Positions 1-12,103 of a DNA stretch of 64,000 bases are shown here, in pieces. The stretch comes from Simmondsia chinensis. Its lineage: Eukaryota > Streptophyta > Magnoliopsida > Caryophyllales > Simmondsiaceae. Position 1 is the first letter of the stretch. Each line of letters begins with the position of its first letter. Under the pieces are notes generated by a model. It did no database searches. It saw nothing but the letters and a program-made list of their open reading frames with translations, and had not been told where the DNA came from. The translations under genes and the position numbers were made by a program. The stretch lies in the NCBI GenBank assembly GCA_018398585.1, contig JAGTTD010000007.1, positions 7,447,320 to 7,511,319 on the forward strand, in the 5' to 3' direction.

Positions 1-3000
1 TAATATCATGTTGTGTAGGTGTATGTTAAACAATTTGTGGTGTATGATCAATCATACACAGTGTATGATAGGTTTTAAGGGTGTAAAATTAACTTGTTTT
101 AATGTGTTTTAAGTAAATAGTAGTGTATGATCAATCATACACTGTGTATGATTGGTCTAAATAGTGTGAAATCAACTTGTTTTAGTGTGTTTTAAGAAAA
201 TAGTGGTGTATGATCAATCATATACCATGTATGATAGGTTCTAATTGTGTAAATCAACTTGTTTTAGTGTCTTTCAAGTCACTAGTGGTGTAAGATCAAT
301 CATACACCGTGTATGATTGGTCTACATGGTGTGAAAATAACTTGTTTTAGTGTGTTTTAAGCAATTTGCGGTGTATGATCAATCATACACCGTGTATGAT
401 AGGTTTTAAGGATGTAAAATAAACTTGTTTTGATATCTTTCAAGTCATTGGTGGTGTAAGATCAATCATACACCGTGTATGATTGGTCTAAATGGTGTGA
501 AAACAACTTGTTTCAGTGTGTTTTAAGCAATTAATAGTGTATGATCGATCATACACCGTATATGATTGGTTTTAAGGGTGTAAAATCAACTTGTTTTAAT
601 GTGTTTTAAGTAAATAGTGGTGTATGATCAATCATACACAGTGTATGATTGGTCTAAATGGTGTGAAATCAGCTTGTTTTAGCGTGTTTTAAGAAAACAG
701 TGGTGTATGATCAATCATACACCCTGTATGATAGGTTTTAATGGTGTAAATCAACTTGTTTTAGTGTCTTTCAAGTCATTAGTGGTGTAAGATCAATCAT
801 ACACCGTGTATGATTGGTCTAAATGGTGTGAAAACAACTTATTTGAGTGTGTTTTCAGCAATTTTTGGTGTATGATCAATCATATACCGTGTATGATAGA
901 TTTTAAGGGTGCAAAATAAACTTGTTTTAATGTCTTAAAAGTCATTAGAGGTGTAAGAGCAATCATACACCGTGTATAATTGGTCTAAATGGTGTGAAAA
1001 CAATTTGTTTTAGTGTGTTTTAAGCAATTAATGGTGTATGATCAATTATACACCGTATATGATTGGTTTTAATGGTTTAAAATCAACTTGTGTTAGTGTC
1101 TTTCAAGTCATTAGTGGTGTAAGATCTATGATTGGTCTAAATGGAATGAAAACAACTTATTTTAGTGTGTTTTAAGAATTTTGTGGTGTATGATCAATCA
1201 TACATCGTGTATGATTGGCTTTAATCGTGTAAAATCTACTTTTTTAATGTGTTTTAAGTAAATAATGGTGTATGATTGGTCTAAATGATGTGAAATCAAT
1301 TTATTTTAGTGTGTTTTAATAAAATAGTGGTATATGATCAATCATACACCCTGTATGATAGGTTTTAATGGCGTAAATCAACATGTTTTTGCGTCTTTCA
1401 AGTCATTAGTTGTGTAAGATTTATCATGCACTGTGTATGATTAGTCTAAATGGTGTGAAAGCAACTTGTTTTAATGTGTTTTAAGAAATTTGTCGTGAAT
1501 GATCAATCATACACCATGTATGATAGGTTTTAATGGTGTAAAATAAACTTGTTTTAATGCCTTTCAGGTCATTAGTGGTGTAAAATCAATTATATACCGT
1601 GTATGATTGGTCTAAATGGTGTGAAAATAATTTATTTTAGTGTGTTTTAAGCAATTAGTGGTGTATGATCAATCATACACCGCGTATGATTGGTTTTAAG
1701 GGTGTAAAATCAACTTGTTTTAATGTGTTTTAAGTCATTAGTGGTTTATGATCAATCATACACCAAGTATGATAGGTTTTGATGGTGTGAATCAACTTTT
1801 TTTAGCATCTTTCGAGTCATTAATGGTGTAAGATCAATCAATCACCGTGTATGATTGGTCTAAATAGTGTGAAAACAACTTGTTTTAGTGTGTTTTAAGC
1901 AATTTGTGGTGTATGATAGTGTATGATAGATTTTAAGGGTGTAAAATCAACTTGTTTTAATGTGTTTTAAGTAATTAGTGGCGTATGATCAATCATACAC
2001 CGTGTATGATTGGTCTAAATGTTGTGAAATCAGCTTATTTTAGTGTGTTTTGAAAAGATAATGGTGTATGATCAATCATACACCGTGTATGATAGGTTTT
2101 AATTGTGTAAAATTAACTTGTGTTAATCTGTTGTAAGAAAACAGTACTGTAAGATCAATCATACACCGGGTGTGATAGGTTTTAATGGTGTAAATCAGCT
2201 TATTTTAGTATCTTTCAAGTCATTCGCAGTGTAAGATCAATCATACACCGTGTATGATTGGTCTAAAAGGTGTGAAACAACTTGTTTTAGTGTGTTTTAA
2301 GAAAATAGTGGTGTATAATCAATCATACACCGTGTATGATAGGTTTTAATGGTGTAAAATCAATTTCTGTTACTCTGTTTTAAGAAAATAGTGGTGTAAG
2401 ATCAATCATACTCCGTGTGTGATAGGTTTTAATGGTGTAAATCAACTTGTTTTAGTGTCTTTCATATCATTAGTGGTGTAAGATCAATCATATATCATGT
2501 ATGATTGGCCTAAATGGTGTGAAACAGCTTATTTAAGTGTGTTTTAAGCAATTAGGGGTGTATGATTAATTATATACCATGTATGATTGGTTTTAAGAGT
2601 ATAAAATCAACTTGTTTTAATGTATTTTAAGTAAATAGTGATGTATGATCAATCATACACCATGTATGATTGGTCTAAATGGCGTGAAATCAACTTGTTT
2701 TATTGAGTTTTAAGAAAATAGTGGTGTATGATCAATCATATACTGTGTATGATAGGTTTTAATGGTGTAAAATCAACTTGTGTTAATCTGTTTTAAGAAA
2801 ATAGTGGTGTAAGATCAATTATACACTGTGTGTGATAGGTTTTAAAGATGTAAATCAACTTATTTTAGTGTCTTTCAAGTCATTGGTGGTGTAATATCAA
2901 TCATACACCGTTTATGATTGGTCTCAATGGTGTGAAAGCAACTTGTTTTAGTGTGTTTTAAGCAATTTGTGGTGTATGATTAATCATACACCGTGTACGA

Positions 3001-3770
3001 TTGGTTCTAAGGGTGTAAAAGCAACTTGTTTTAATGTGTTTTAAGTCATTAGTGGTGTATGATCAATCACACACTGTGTATGATTGGTCTAAATGGTGTG
3101 AAATCAACTTGTTTTATTGTGTTTTAAGAAAATAGTGGTGTATGATCAATCATACACCATGTATGATTGGTCTAAATGGTGTGAAAACAACTTGTTTTAG
3201 TGTATTTTAAGCAATTTGTGGTGTATGATCATTCATACACCGTGTATGATAGGTTTTAAGGTTGTAAAATCAACTTATTTTATGTGTTTTAAGTAAATAG
3301 TAGTGTATGATCAATCATACACCGTGTATGATTAGTCTAAATGGTGTGAAATGAACTTGTTTTAGCGTATTTTAGGAAAATAGTGGTGTATGATTATATG
3401 ATTAATCATACACCTGTATGATAGTTTTTAAGAGTGTAAAATTAACTTTTGTTAATCTTTTTTAAGAAAATAGTGGTGTAAGATCAATCATACACCGCGT
3501 ATGATAGGTTTTAAGGGTGTAAAATCAACTTATTTTAATGATCAATAATACACTGTGTATGATTGGTCTAAATGGTGTGAAAACAACTTATTTTCGTGTG
3601 TTTTAAGTAATTCGTGGTGCATGATTAATCATACACTGTGTATGATATGTTTTAAGGGTGTAAAATCAACTTGTTTTAATGTGTTTTATGTGAATAGTGG
3701 TGTATGATCAATCATACACCGTGTATGATTAGTTTAAATGCTGTTCTTTCATTTTATCTTGGTGTGTGTC
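1..3770 (+). repeat. Left ~83-bp satellite array, about 45 monomers
   Basis: The consensus unit begins with GTGTATGATCAATCATACAC, continues with CGTGTATGAT, then GGTTTTAATGGTGTAAAATC, AACTTGTTTTAGTGTGTTTT and AAGTAAATAGTG. Starts at about 41, 124, 207 and 289 give a spacing of 82-83 bp. Each unit holds three alternating copies of a GTGTATGAT/ATCATACAC half-site. Units come in recognisable variants (GTGTAAGATC with GGTCTAAAT; CTTTCAAGTCATT; AAGAAAATAG). The order of variants from 124 to 620 recurs from 620 to about 1116, suggesting a six-unit higher-order repeat. The array runs right up to the transposase gene, and a splice-acceptor-like GTGCTCACAG lies just before its ATG, so it may sit inside a 5' UTR intron. 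Confidence 0.9.
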
Positions 3771-3815
3771 TTGTAATTAGTGGTGTAATATCATGTTACT
3801 TTTGTGCTCACAGTA

Positions 3816-6802
3816 ATGGCTGATGTTGCCATTGTTCGGTACGGTGGACACTTTAACGAGAGGGCGGAGTATGTTGGCTGAAAGTTGGATTTTGTTTTTG
3901 TGGATGAGAAGACTGACTTTGTTGGCTTGCAAAGAACTTTGGTGGAGTTGATGGGTGTTCAGGTGGATGCAGGTTCGAAGATGCAATTTCAATTTCTTAC
4001 CGGCGTTCGGGTCATGCCCTTGTATGATATCAATAATGATAGGTCAGTTATGATTTGGAAGGCACTGGCAAAAGAAGATAGAGCGAAGAATACCTTGTTC
4101 GTTATTGTTGGTGGATGTATGAATGCGGGGATGGAAGAAGCAGCCCGTGGAGATGCATCTAAACTGGACTTTGACATACCTACGGCGACAGCGACAACGA
4201 CCAGTGAGGAATGGGAATATTCCAATCAAAGTCCGTGCAACAATTTGGATAATGTAAATTTATCCCATATGCAACTGACTGCAACCGACGCATCACCTTC
4301 ACATAGGCACATTTCTGACTAGCAGAATATTTTTCCTGAAGTGGGCACATCACCTCCTACTATCGAACCTGCAGTGGAACTGAATGCGGAACCCAGCGTT
4401 CAACCAAATGTCCAACCCAACGTCCAAGCTACTGTTGATCCTTAGTTCCGGTGATGAGAGTAGCTGGATTGACGGGGTATATGGGCAGGGTAGGATGGTT
4501 GAGGTAATTGAGGTGAATCAAATATTTAAATCGAAGAAGGATTTGTCGACCAACCTGGCAGTAATTGCACTGAGGGAAAAATTTGAATTCAGGAGCTTCA
4601 TGTCTTACAAATCCTTAATGGTTGTTCGTTGTATGCAAGAGGGTTACACATGGAGGTTTCGGGCTATATGTCTAGCAGATGGTGGGTATTGGATGGTTAC
4701 AAAAGTTGAAAATAATCATACCCACCCTATCGATCTCACCACCGTTAGACATAGGCAAGCAACCAACTGGGTAGTTGGGGAATGTGACCGTCAGAAAATT
4801 ATCAACCCCGGAAGAGTGTTCAAGCAGCAAGATGTCATAGATGACATTCGTAGTTGCTACTGTGTTCAGATCAGCTACAGTATTGCTTGGAGGGGTAGAG
4901 AGTTTGCATATGACAATGTCAGATTGGGTTCCCCTGAACAGTCACATGCAAACCTGCTTGCATATTTGTATGTTCTCCAACAAACTAACTCCGGTATTGT
5001 GTTTCATTTACAGACAGATGATGGAAGCAGATTTCTGTACCTTTTCATTGCGTTCGATGCTTCACTTAAAGGATTCCGGTTTTGCCGTCCTGTTGTGAGC
5101 ATTGATGCAACGCATCTGAAGAAAAAATACCGGGGTGTTCTGTTCATGGCCATTTGTCACGATGCCAATCAACAAATTTTTCCGATTGCTTTCAGTATCG
5201 GTTATTCAGAGAATGACGCATCATGGCATTGGTTCCTCAGCCGGTTGAAGGAAGTTATTGGGGAGCCTACTGGCCATGTTATTGTATCTGATCGACATCA
5301 AAGCATCCACAGAGTGGTGGAAGACGTTTTCCCCAACGCATTCCATGGTTTGTGCATGTACCACTTGCTGAACAACATGAAGTCCAAATTCAAAAGCAAA
5401 ACAAAGCAGTTGGATCAGCACTAGTACCAAACAGCTAAAGCATACAGCCTTCAAGAGTTCCATACTTTGTTCTTCAATTTATGTTGTGCCGAACCCGGAG
5501 CTAAAGAGTACTTGGAGACCGTGGGATTGGACAAGTTGACTCGTTCCCACTCCCCTTGCCGTCGGTACAACATAATGACAACAAATATATCGGAATCGAT
5601 AAATGCCGTTTTGGTTAAGGTGCATGATTATCCCATTACTGCTTTAATTGACGAGATTCGGCTAGTGTTGCAAAAGTGGTTTCATGATAGAAGAACCAAG
5701 GCTGAAGCTTGCGCTGGTACAATGTTCCCCGACATTGAAAAAAATTACATGACAGATTGAAACCACCACTAATGATGACAGTAAGTTTTGTTCTATTCGT
5801 CAGGTTCAATCCCAATTGCAACGCATGTTTTAGTGCGTTACAACTAAGTAGCATGTATGGTTAATCATACACCGTGTATGATAGGTTTTAAGGGTGTAAA
5901 ATCAACTTGTTTTAATATGTTTCAAGTAATTAGCGGTGTATGATCCATCATACACCGTGTATGAATGGTCTTAATGGTGTAAAATCAATTTGTTTTATTG
6001 TGTTTTAATAGTTTAAAATCAGCTTGGTGTACGATCAATCATACACCGTGTATGGTTGGTCTAAATGGTGTCAAATCAGCTTGTTTGAGTGTGTGACAAC
6101 TAATTAGTAGTGTATGGTTAATCATACACCATGTATGATAGGTTTTAATGGTATAAAATCAACTTGGTGTACTATGTTTCAAGCACATTGTGGTGTATGG
6201 TTAATCAATAGTAATCCCTGCACTTTTAGACATGATAATTGCTGGTTTTGTTCATTTTTTTGCATTACCATTATTAATCATGAGTGTCTATCTTTTATGT
6301 AATGCAGATTTTGCGAGCAGATCAGTATAACTTCGATGTCATTGATGGGGATAAGAATTTTTGGGTTGATCTGTCACTTTGGACATGTACTTGTCGCAAG
6401 TTTCAGCTGGAGCAGCTTCCATGTGAGCATGCATTAGCAGTTGTAAGACATGGTCCTTAAGGTCTGTATGACTTATGCTCACCATATTATTCAAGAGATT
6501 ATTGGTACGAGTAGTACAGAGGCATCGTGTACCCGAAGCCGCACATAAGTTATTGGTCTATCCCTCATCACATATCAGGAATGAATCTTCTTCCACCCGA
6601 TGTTCGAACCTCTTCTGGGAGGAGGAGGAAGAGGAGGATTCCTTCAGTCGGCAAGAAATGTGTATCGTAAAAGTGCAGTCGATGCAAGGAACACAGGCAC
6701 AATCGATCAACTTGTAAAAATCCAATTGCTCTGCACTTAAGTGGAGAAGGCACGTCCACAAATGCTATCGATCATTCTTATCATGTCCCTCCTCCGAATT
6801 AA
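3816..6802 (+). pseudogene. mudrA-type MULE transposase, broken
   Basis: This is the transposase that would cut and reinsert the element. The chosen start is ATG 3816 (MADVAIVRYGGHFNERAEYV). Domains in order: a PB1-like N-terminal region; an acidic linker; a MuDR DNA-binding domain (4570-4740, FEFRSFMSYKSLMVVRC to NNHTHP); a DDE MULE transposase domain with SIDATHLKKKYRG (5098), ISDRH and HGLCMYHL; a TTNISESINAVL motif (5580); a SWIM zinc finger CTCRKFQLEQLPCEHA (6386-6433); and a C-terminal knuckle CSRCKEHRHNRSTC with Gly replaced by Arg. A predicted 527-bp intron (GTAAGT 5781, AG 6307, phase 0) splits the gene and contains satellite monomers. Lesions: TGA 3879, TAG 4320, a frameshift near 4440, TAG 5422, loss of one A in the A-run near 5740, TAA 6458, TAG 6512 and TAA 6668. 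Most are single-base changes, so the family is clear. Confidence 0.9.
5845..6205 (+). repeat. Four satellite monomers inside the transposase intron
   Basis: About four units of the same ~83-bp monomer (for example GTGTATGGTTAATCATACAC and GTGTATGATCCATCATACAC) in plus orientation fill most of the predicted intron 5781-6307. Exon sense resumes exactly after TAATGCAG at 6307 with ILRADQYNFDVID, the usual lead-in to the SWIM domain. The monomers are therefore intronic and not an exon-destroying insertion. Confidence 0.85.
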
Positions 6803-7027
6803 CTTACGTTGATCTTTTTTTTTTTTTACAGTGTAATTGCTATTAATATCGGTAAAATTGTGTACTATTAATAGACGTACATTATTAATGACAGTTGTGT
6901 ATTATCCATAACACATTAACATTTATAAGGTTGGTTTAATTGGTGTAATGTCAACTTCTGTTTGTGTGTTTTAAGTATCTGATGGTGTATGATCTATTAT
7001 ACATGATATATGACTGCTTTCAATGGA
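6803..7027 (+). repeat. Transposase 3' flank with degenerate monomers
   Basis: After the transposase stop at 6800-6802 comes a T-run (6815-6828), then an AT-rich stretch. From about 6925 two worn monomers can be read (GGTTGGTTTAATTGGTGTAA; GTGTATGATCTATTATACAT). The last one breaks off at CTGCTTTCAATGG near 7025, where foreign sequence begins. Confidence 0.6.
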
Positions 7028-7084
7028 GGAGAACTGGTTGGGGTAGTTGGGGTTTGAAAACTGAAAGTGCAAGGGTCATAATTA

Positions 7085-7190
7085 GCACTCAAGCAAGACA
7101 TTTAATGACCTCAACTACCACCTACTTTATCCTACCCCTCCCCCACGGTTATGATTTTGCCTATAAATGGAGGAGTTGGCCATGAAGCCA
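7085..7190 (+). promoter_or_regulatory. Predicted Pol II promoter of the hairpin locus
   Basis: CTATAAATGG at 7161-7170 is a strong plant TATA box. It is preceded by a pyrimidine-rich block with CCTCAACTACCACCTACTTT and ATCCTACCCC, which resembles plant AC elements bound by MYB factors. A start 25-35 bp downstream would fall near 7195, just before the fold-back at 7210. Function is inferred from sequence only. Confidence 0.5.
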
Positions 7191-7209
7191 AGTATTCACT
7201 TATCGGTCT

Positions 7210-7433
7210 CAACATTGTGTTGTCTGTGCAGCGCGGGTGGGTTCCTCAGTTCTGTACAACATCTCAGCCGTTGATTGTGGGTCACAAACGAATGGCGAAT
7301 ATTAATAGATTGGATGAGAAGAGATTCGGTGTTGTGACAAGAGTTTTTCTCTGGTTTGTGACCCACAATCAATGGCTAAGATGTAGCACAGAACTAAGGA
7401 ACCCACTCGCATCGCACATACAATACAACGTTG
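7210..7433 (+). ncRNA. Putative MIRNA-like / siRNA hairpin precursor
   Basis: Bases 7210-7290 and the reverse complement of 7353-7433 agree at about 69 of 81 positions, without gaps by eye. The perfect core is TTGATTGTGGGTCACAAAC and its partner, next to the 62-nt loop. Several differences are G/A or T/C and would stay paired as G-U in a plus-strand transcript. Arm length, loop and closeness to a TATA box fit a young plant MIRNA or a hairpin-siRNA locus, which often arise by inverted duplication of a gene fragment. An 11-nt stretch ACTGAGGAACC at 7460-7470 could also pair with the 5' arm near 7240. I do not recognise a known miRNA family, and the mature strand and target are unknown. A decayed short inverted-repeat transposon is the main alternative. 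Confidence 0.55.
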
Positions 7434-7687
7434 CATGTCCCAAAAACCAAAATAAAACGACTGAGGAACCGATTATCTTTAGCAGTAAAACATCATATCC
7501 TTGACATTCTCCTTGATCTATGGAAGTACCCGCACCTCTTGCTGCCTCTCAGCTGTCACTGGCTCACAATCGCCACTATTAGAACCACTTTCATTTGCAT
7601 CTTCTTCAACATAGTAAAGTGCTCCGAATGCTGCCAGATGCCCATAATATGCTGGTGGCACTATGATTCCAAGCAAGTATCATTAGT

Positions 7688-9357
7688 TTTGTGAAGTCAA
7701 CTTGTAGAGGTGTGTTTTAAGAAACTAGTGGTGTATGATCAATCATACACCGTGTATGATAGGTTTTAATGGTGTAAAATCAACTTGTGTAAGTGTGTTT
7801 TAAGTAATTAGTGGTGTATGAACCATCATACACCATGTATGATAGGTTTAAATGGTGTGAAATGAACTTGTATAGGTGTGATTCAGATAATTAGTGGTGT
7901 ATGATCAATAATACATGGTGTATAATTGGTCTTAATGGTGTAAAATCAATTTGTGTATGTGTCTTTAGAGTAAATAGTGGTGTATGATTGATCATCCACG
8001 GTGTATGATAAGTTTTAATGGTGTAAAATCAAATTGTGTAGGTGTTTTTGAAGTAATTAATGGTGTATGATCAATCATACACGGTGTATGATAAGTTTTA
8101 ATGGTGTAAAATTAATTTGTGTAAGTGCGTTTTAAGTAATTAGCGGTGTAGTGTGAAATCAACTTGTTTTAATGTGTTTGAAGTAATTGGTGGTGTATGA
8201 TCAATTATACACCGTGTATGATGGGTTTTAAGGGTGTGAAATGAACTTGTATTGGCATGTTAAAGTAATTAGTGGTGTATGATTGATCATACACGGTATA
8301 TGATAAGTTTTAGTGGTGTAAAATCAATTTGTGTAAGTGTGTTTTAAGTAATTAGTGGTGTATGATTAATCATACACCGTGTATGATGTGTTTAAATGGT
8401 GTGAAATGAACTTGTATTAGTGGTGTATGATCAATCATACACGGTGTATGATAGGTTTTAATGGTGTGAAATAAAATTGTGTTTTTGAAGTAATTAGTGG
8501 TGTATGATCAATCATACATGGTGCATGATAAATTTTAATGGTGTAAAATCAATTTGTGTAAGTGTGTTTTAAGTAATTAGTGGTGTATGATCAATCATAC
8601 ACTGTGTATGATGGGTTTCAATGGTGTGAACTCAACTTGTTTTAATATGTTTGAAGTAATTAGTGGTATATGATCAATCATACACCATGTATGATGGGTT
8701 TTAAGGGTGTGAAATGAACTTGTATAGGTGTATTTCAAGTAATTAGTGGTGTATGCTTGATCATACACGGTGTATGATAAGTTTTAATGGTGTAAAATCA
8801 ATTTGTGTAAGTGTGTTTTAAGTAATTAGTGGTGTATGATCAATCATACATCATGTATGATGAGTTTTAAGGATGTGAAATGAACTTGTATAGGTGTATT
8901 TCAAGTAATTAGTAGTGTATGATTGATCATACATTGTGTATGATAAGTTTTAATGGTGTAAAATCAATTTGTGTAAGTGTGTTTTTTGTAATTAGTAGTG
9001 TATGATCAATCATACACCGTGTATGATGGGTTTAAATAGTGTGAAATGAACTTGTATTAATGTGTTTCAAGTAATTAGTGTTGTGTGATCAATCATACAC
9101 GGTGTATGATAGGTTTTAATGGTGCGAAATCAAATTATGTAGGTGTTTTTGAAGTAATTATTGGTGTATGATAAGTTTTAATGGTGTGAAATCAACTTGT
9201 TTTAATGTGTTTAAAGTAATTAGTGGTTTATGATCAATCACACACCGTGTATGATAGGTTTAAATGGTGTGAAATGAACCCGTATAGGTGTGTTTCAAGT
9301 AATTAGTGGTGTATGATCAATCATACACGATGTATAATAAGTTTTAATAGTGTAAAA
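7688..9357 (+). repeat. Third satellite array, about 20 monomers
   Basis: Plus-oriented ~83-bp units resume after the hairpin segment. The local variant ends in GTGTGTTTTAAGTAATTAGTG and often carries TGGGTTTAAATGGTGTGAAATGAACTTGT, so it differs from the variants in the left array and suggests local amplification. Several units are shortened. The array stops inside a unit at about 9357. Confidence 0.9.
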
Positions 9358-10040
9358 TTTTGTGCTGGTGTAATGAGGTCATGATGCCCTATCACAAATT
9401 GTAAATCTTCCAGTGAGCATCATGCCCTTATATTTGTTGTCATGTTAGGCCATGAATCTTATCTGGAATGAATAAGTGAGTTCTGGTTTGAGCCATGGAA
9501 GGGCTGATGAGATCTTCTCAGAAGGGAAAATGGATGAGAGAAAGTGAAAGAATGAAAGCCAGCAAAGTAAAATCAGTTTTGTATTTTATTGGATAAAATA
9601 CATATATCCAATAATGATACTGTTTACACTCGGTACAATCTAAAACAAGTATACCATGTACTATACTGAGTACATGTAATGGAACAAATATCTATAACAA
9701 CCTCAGCAAATTCACTAACCAATACATGTGAAAGTGATTATTTTCCATAGTACGATGATTACAATGTAAATTCTATGGTAATATACAATAACATATACAC
9801 ATCACATAATTTTATTCACTTGTATATATTTTCATCTGTTTCTTTCTTCCATGACTGTACAAGTATATACAGGTATTTATCCGCAACTTCACCATCTGCC
9901 CTTGCATGCATTTGGAGATGCTGAGGCCATTTGTAAGCAAAAATTCAATAAACTTTACAACAAACATGTCACAATCTGACCTGTAGTTCAATATAAAACA
10001 GATGACACAATAGGATATTAGGCTTCATTGTAACATAATT
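9358..10040. other. Turning-point spacer between convergent genes
   Basis: Repeat-free, AT-rich sequence of 683 bp between the plus-oriented and minus-oriented halves. It would contain the 3' end of the Ulp1-like gene and perhaps the distal 3' flank of the transposase unit. A short inverted repeat, TATTGGATA with TATCCAATA (about 9585-9615), could form a small stem. I see no reading frame or RNA gene. Confidence 0.4.
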
Positions 10041-10607
10041 ACTAACTTTTTTGCATTGAATAATAAATAATATACAAGGGAATATATGTCATAACCCATT
10101 TATTGTGGGCATGAATCCGGTTCATAGGTGATTCGGAAAGGTTTGCCTCTGAATTCAGACAGCTCCTTCCTGAAGTCCCAAAAATCAACCTTCTCAAGAG
10201 CATATGGAAGCATATGGAAGTAATCTTGCAATTGGCTCCACATGCTCTAACCTTGATCCCTTTGCTGTTGCGGCGTACAGAGAATGAAAAACCTCTATCC
10301 GCCATTCAGTAAAATGGATGGCAGCAAGGAACCAATGGCAATCAGTTTGATTGATGGGCATGTATACCCTATCAAGGTCATGGCATCGTACCCCATATTT
10401 GTCGTCCCCTGCAAGAAACTTGATTATCAACGAATCCCAATCATCGAAAGCTGTTTCCATTTTTGTTTCACTATTCTGCACCCCAAGGAAAATGGATCGC
10501 AACAGAGAAGCAATGATTGTGTTTGAACATGTTGCCCTCATATCAAAATTATCTGGCAATACGCATTTCTTCTGCATAATATAATATATTATGACGTCCA
10601 TTTCCTA

Positions 10608-12080
10608 CAAAATGATCAATCATATACAATTAGTGACTTAAAACATACCGACACAACATGATTACACACCATTAAAATCTATCATGCATGGTGTATGATT
10701 GATCATACACCACTAATTACTTGAAACACACCAACACAACATGATTACACACCATTAAAACCTATCATACATGGTGTATGATTGATCATACACCATTTAT
10801 GACGTAAAACGGAGCAACAGAGAATGATCTCACCCCATTTAAACCAATCATACACGGTGTATGATTGATAATATACCACTAATTACTTGAAACACAGCTA
10901 GACAAGATCATTTCACACCATTAAAACCTATGATATACGGTGTATGATTGATCAAACACCACTAATTACTTAAAACACACTTACACAAATTGATTTTACA
11001 CCATTAAAATGTATCATACTCCACTAATTACTCGAAACACACTTTCACAAATTGATTTCACACCATTAAAACTTGTCATACATGGTGTATTGTTGATCAT
11101 ACACCATTCATGACATAAAACACACCAGCAGAGAATGATTTCACACCATTTAAACCAATCATACACGGTATGTGATTGATAATACACCACTAATTACTTG
11201 AAACACAGCTAGACAAGATCATTTCACACCATTAAAACCTATCATACACTGTGTATGATTAATCATACACCACTAATTACTTGAATTACACATGTACAAG
11301 TTCATTTCACACCATTAAAACCCATCATACATGGTGTATGATTGATCATACACCACTAATTACTTAAAACACACTTACATAAATTGATTTTACACCGTTA
11401 AGACTTATCAAACACCATGTATGATTGATCATACACCACTAATTACTTGAAACACAATTACACAAATTGATTTTACACCATTAAAACCTATCATACAGGG
11501 TGTATGGTTGATCATACACCATTTATGACATAAAACACACCAACAGAGAATGAATTCACACCATTTAAACCAATTATACTTGATGTATGATTGATCATAC
11601 ACCATTTATGACTCAAAACAGAGCAGCGGAGAATGATTTCACACCATTTAAACCAATCATACACGGTGTATGATTGATAATACACCACTAATTACTTCAA
11701 ACACAACTAAACAAGATCATTTCACACCCTTAAAACCTATCATACATGGTGTATGATTGATCATACCCCACTAATTACTTGAATCACACCTGTACAAGTT
11801 CATTTCACACCACTAAAACCCATCATACACGGTGTATGGTTAATCATATGACACTAATTACTTAAAACACACTTACACAATTTGATTTTACAGCATTAAA
11901 ACCTGTCATACACGGTGTATGATTGATCCTACACCATTTTTTACTTGAAACACACCTATACAAGTTGATTTCACACCCTTAAAACCTATCATACATGGTG
12001 TATGATTGATCATGCACCACTAATCAGTTGACACACCAACAAAAAATAATTGGATCCATTTACCGCAATCACACACCAAA
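10608..12080 (-). repeat. Fourth satellite array, about 17 monomers, inside an intron of the Ulp1-like gene
   Basis: Minus-oriented units (seen on plus as CACTAATTACTTGAAACACA, ATTTCACACCATTAAAACC, ATCATACACGGTGTATGATT) occupy the gap between predicted exons ending at 12103 (donor GAG|GTATGT) and starting at 10604 (acceptor TTGTAG). The reading frame joins as LTDE then EMDVIIYYIM, as expected for a Ulp1 domain, so an array of about 1.45 kb behaves as an intron. Confidence 0.85.
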
Positions 12081-12103
12081 TGGATCATGATGGGTAACAT
12101 ACC

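Larger units (their letters stand above)
7028..7688. other. Foreign segment interrupting a satellite monomer; contains promoter and hairpin
   Basis: A monomer is split: its GGTTTTAATGG-like part ends near 7027 and its GTGAAGTCAACTTG part resumes near 7685, with about 660 bp of unrelated sequence between. The insert holds a pyrimidine-rich promoter-like block, a TATA box at 7161-7168, a long fold-back (7210-7433) and, on the minus strand at 7515-7680, a 53-codon open stretch (YLLGIIVPPAYYGH to QQEVRVLP, then TAG) with a protein-like acidic tail. I do not recognise the peptide. Captured host sequence is the simplest reading, because MULEs often carry gene fragments. No terminal repeats or duplication of the insert are evident. 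Confidence 0.5.

Noticed and set aside
1..3770. CRISPR-like array (regular palindromic repeats)
   Set aside because: The whole ~83-bp unit is repeated, including what would be spacers, and the surrounding genes are plant MULE genes. This is a tandem satellite.
3777..3992. Minus-strand 71-codon frame
   Set aside because: Opposite-strand shadow of the transposase start, no domain.
6475..6717. Plus-strand 80-codon frame with an acidic run
   Set aside because: It is another frame of the transposase C-terminus; the GRRKRRRIPS and knuckle motifs lie in the neighbouring frame.
7151..7504. 117-codon plus-strand frame over the hairpin
   Set aside because: It runs through both arms of the fold-back, so the openness reflects the inverted repeat; no recognised protein motif.
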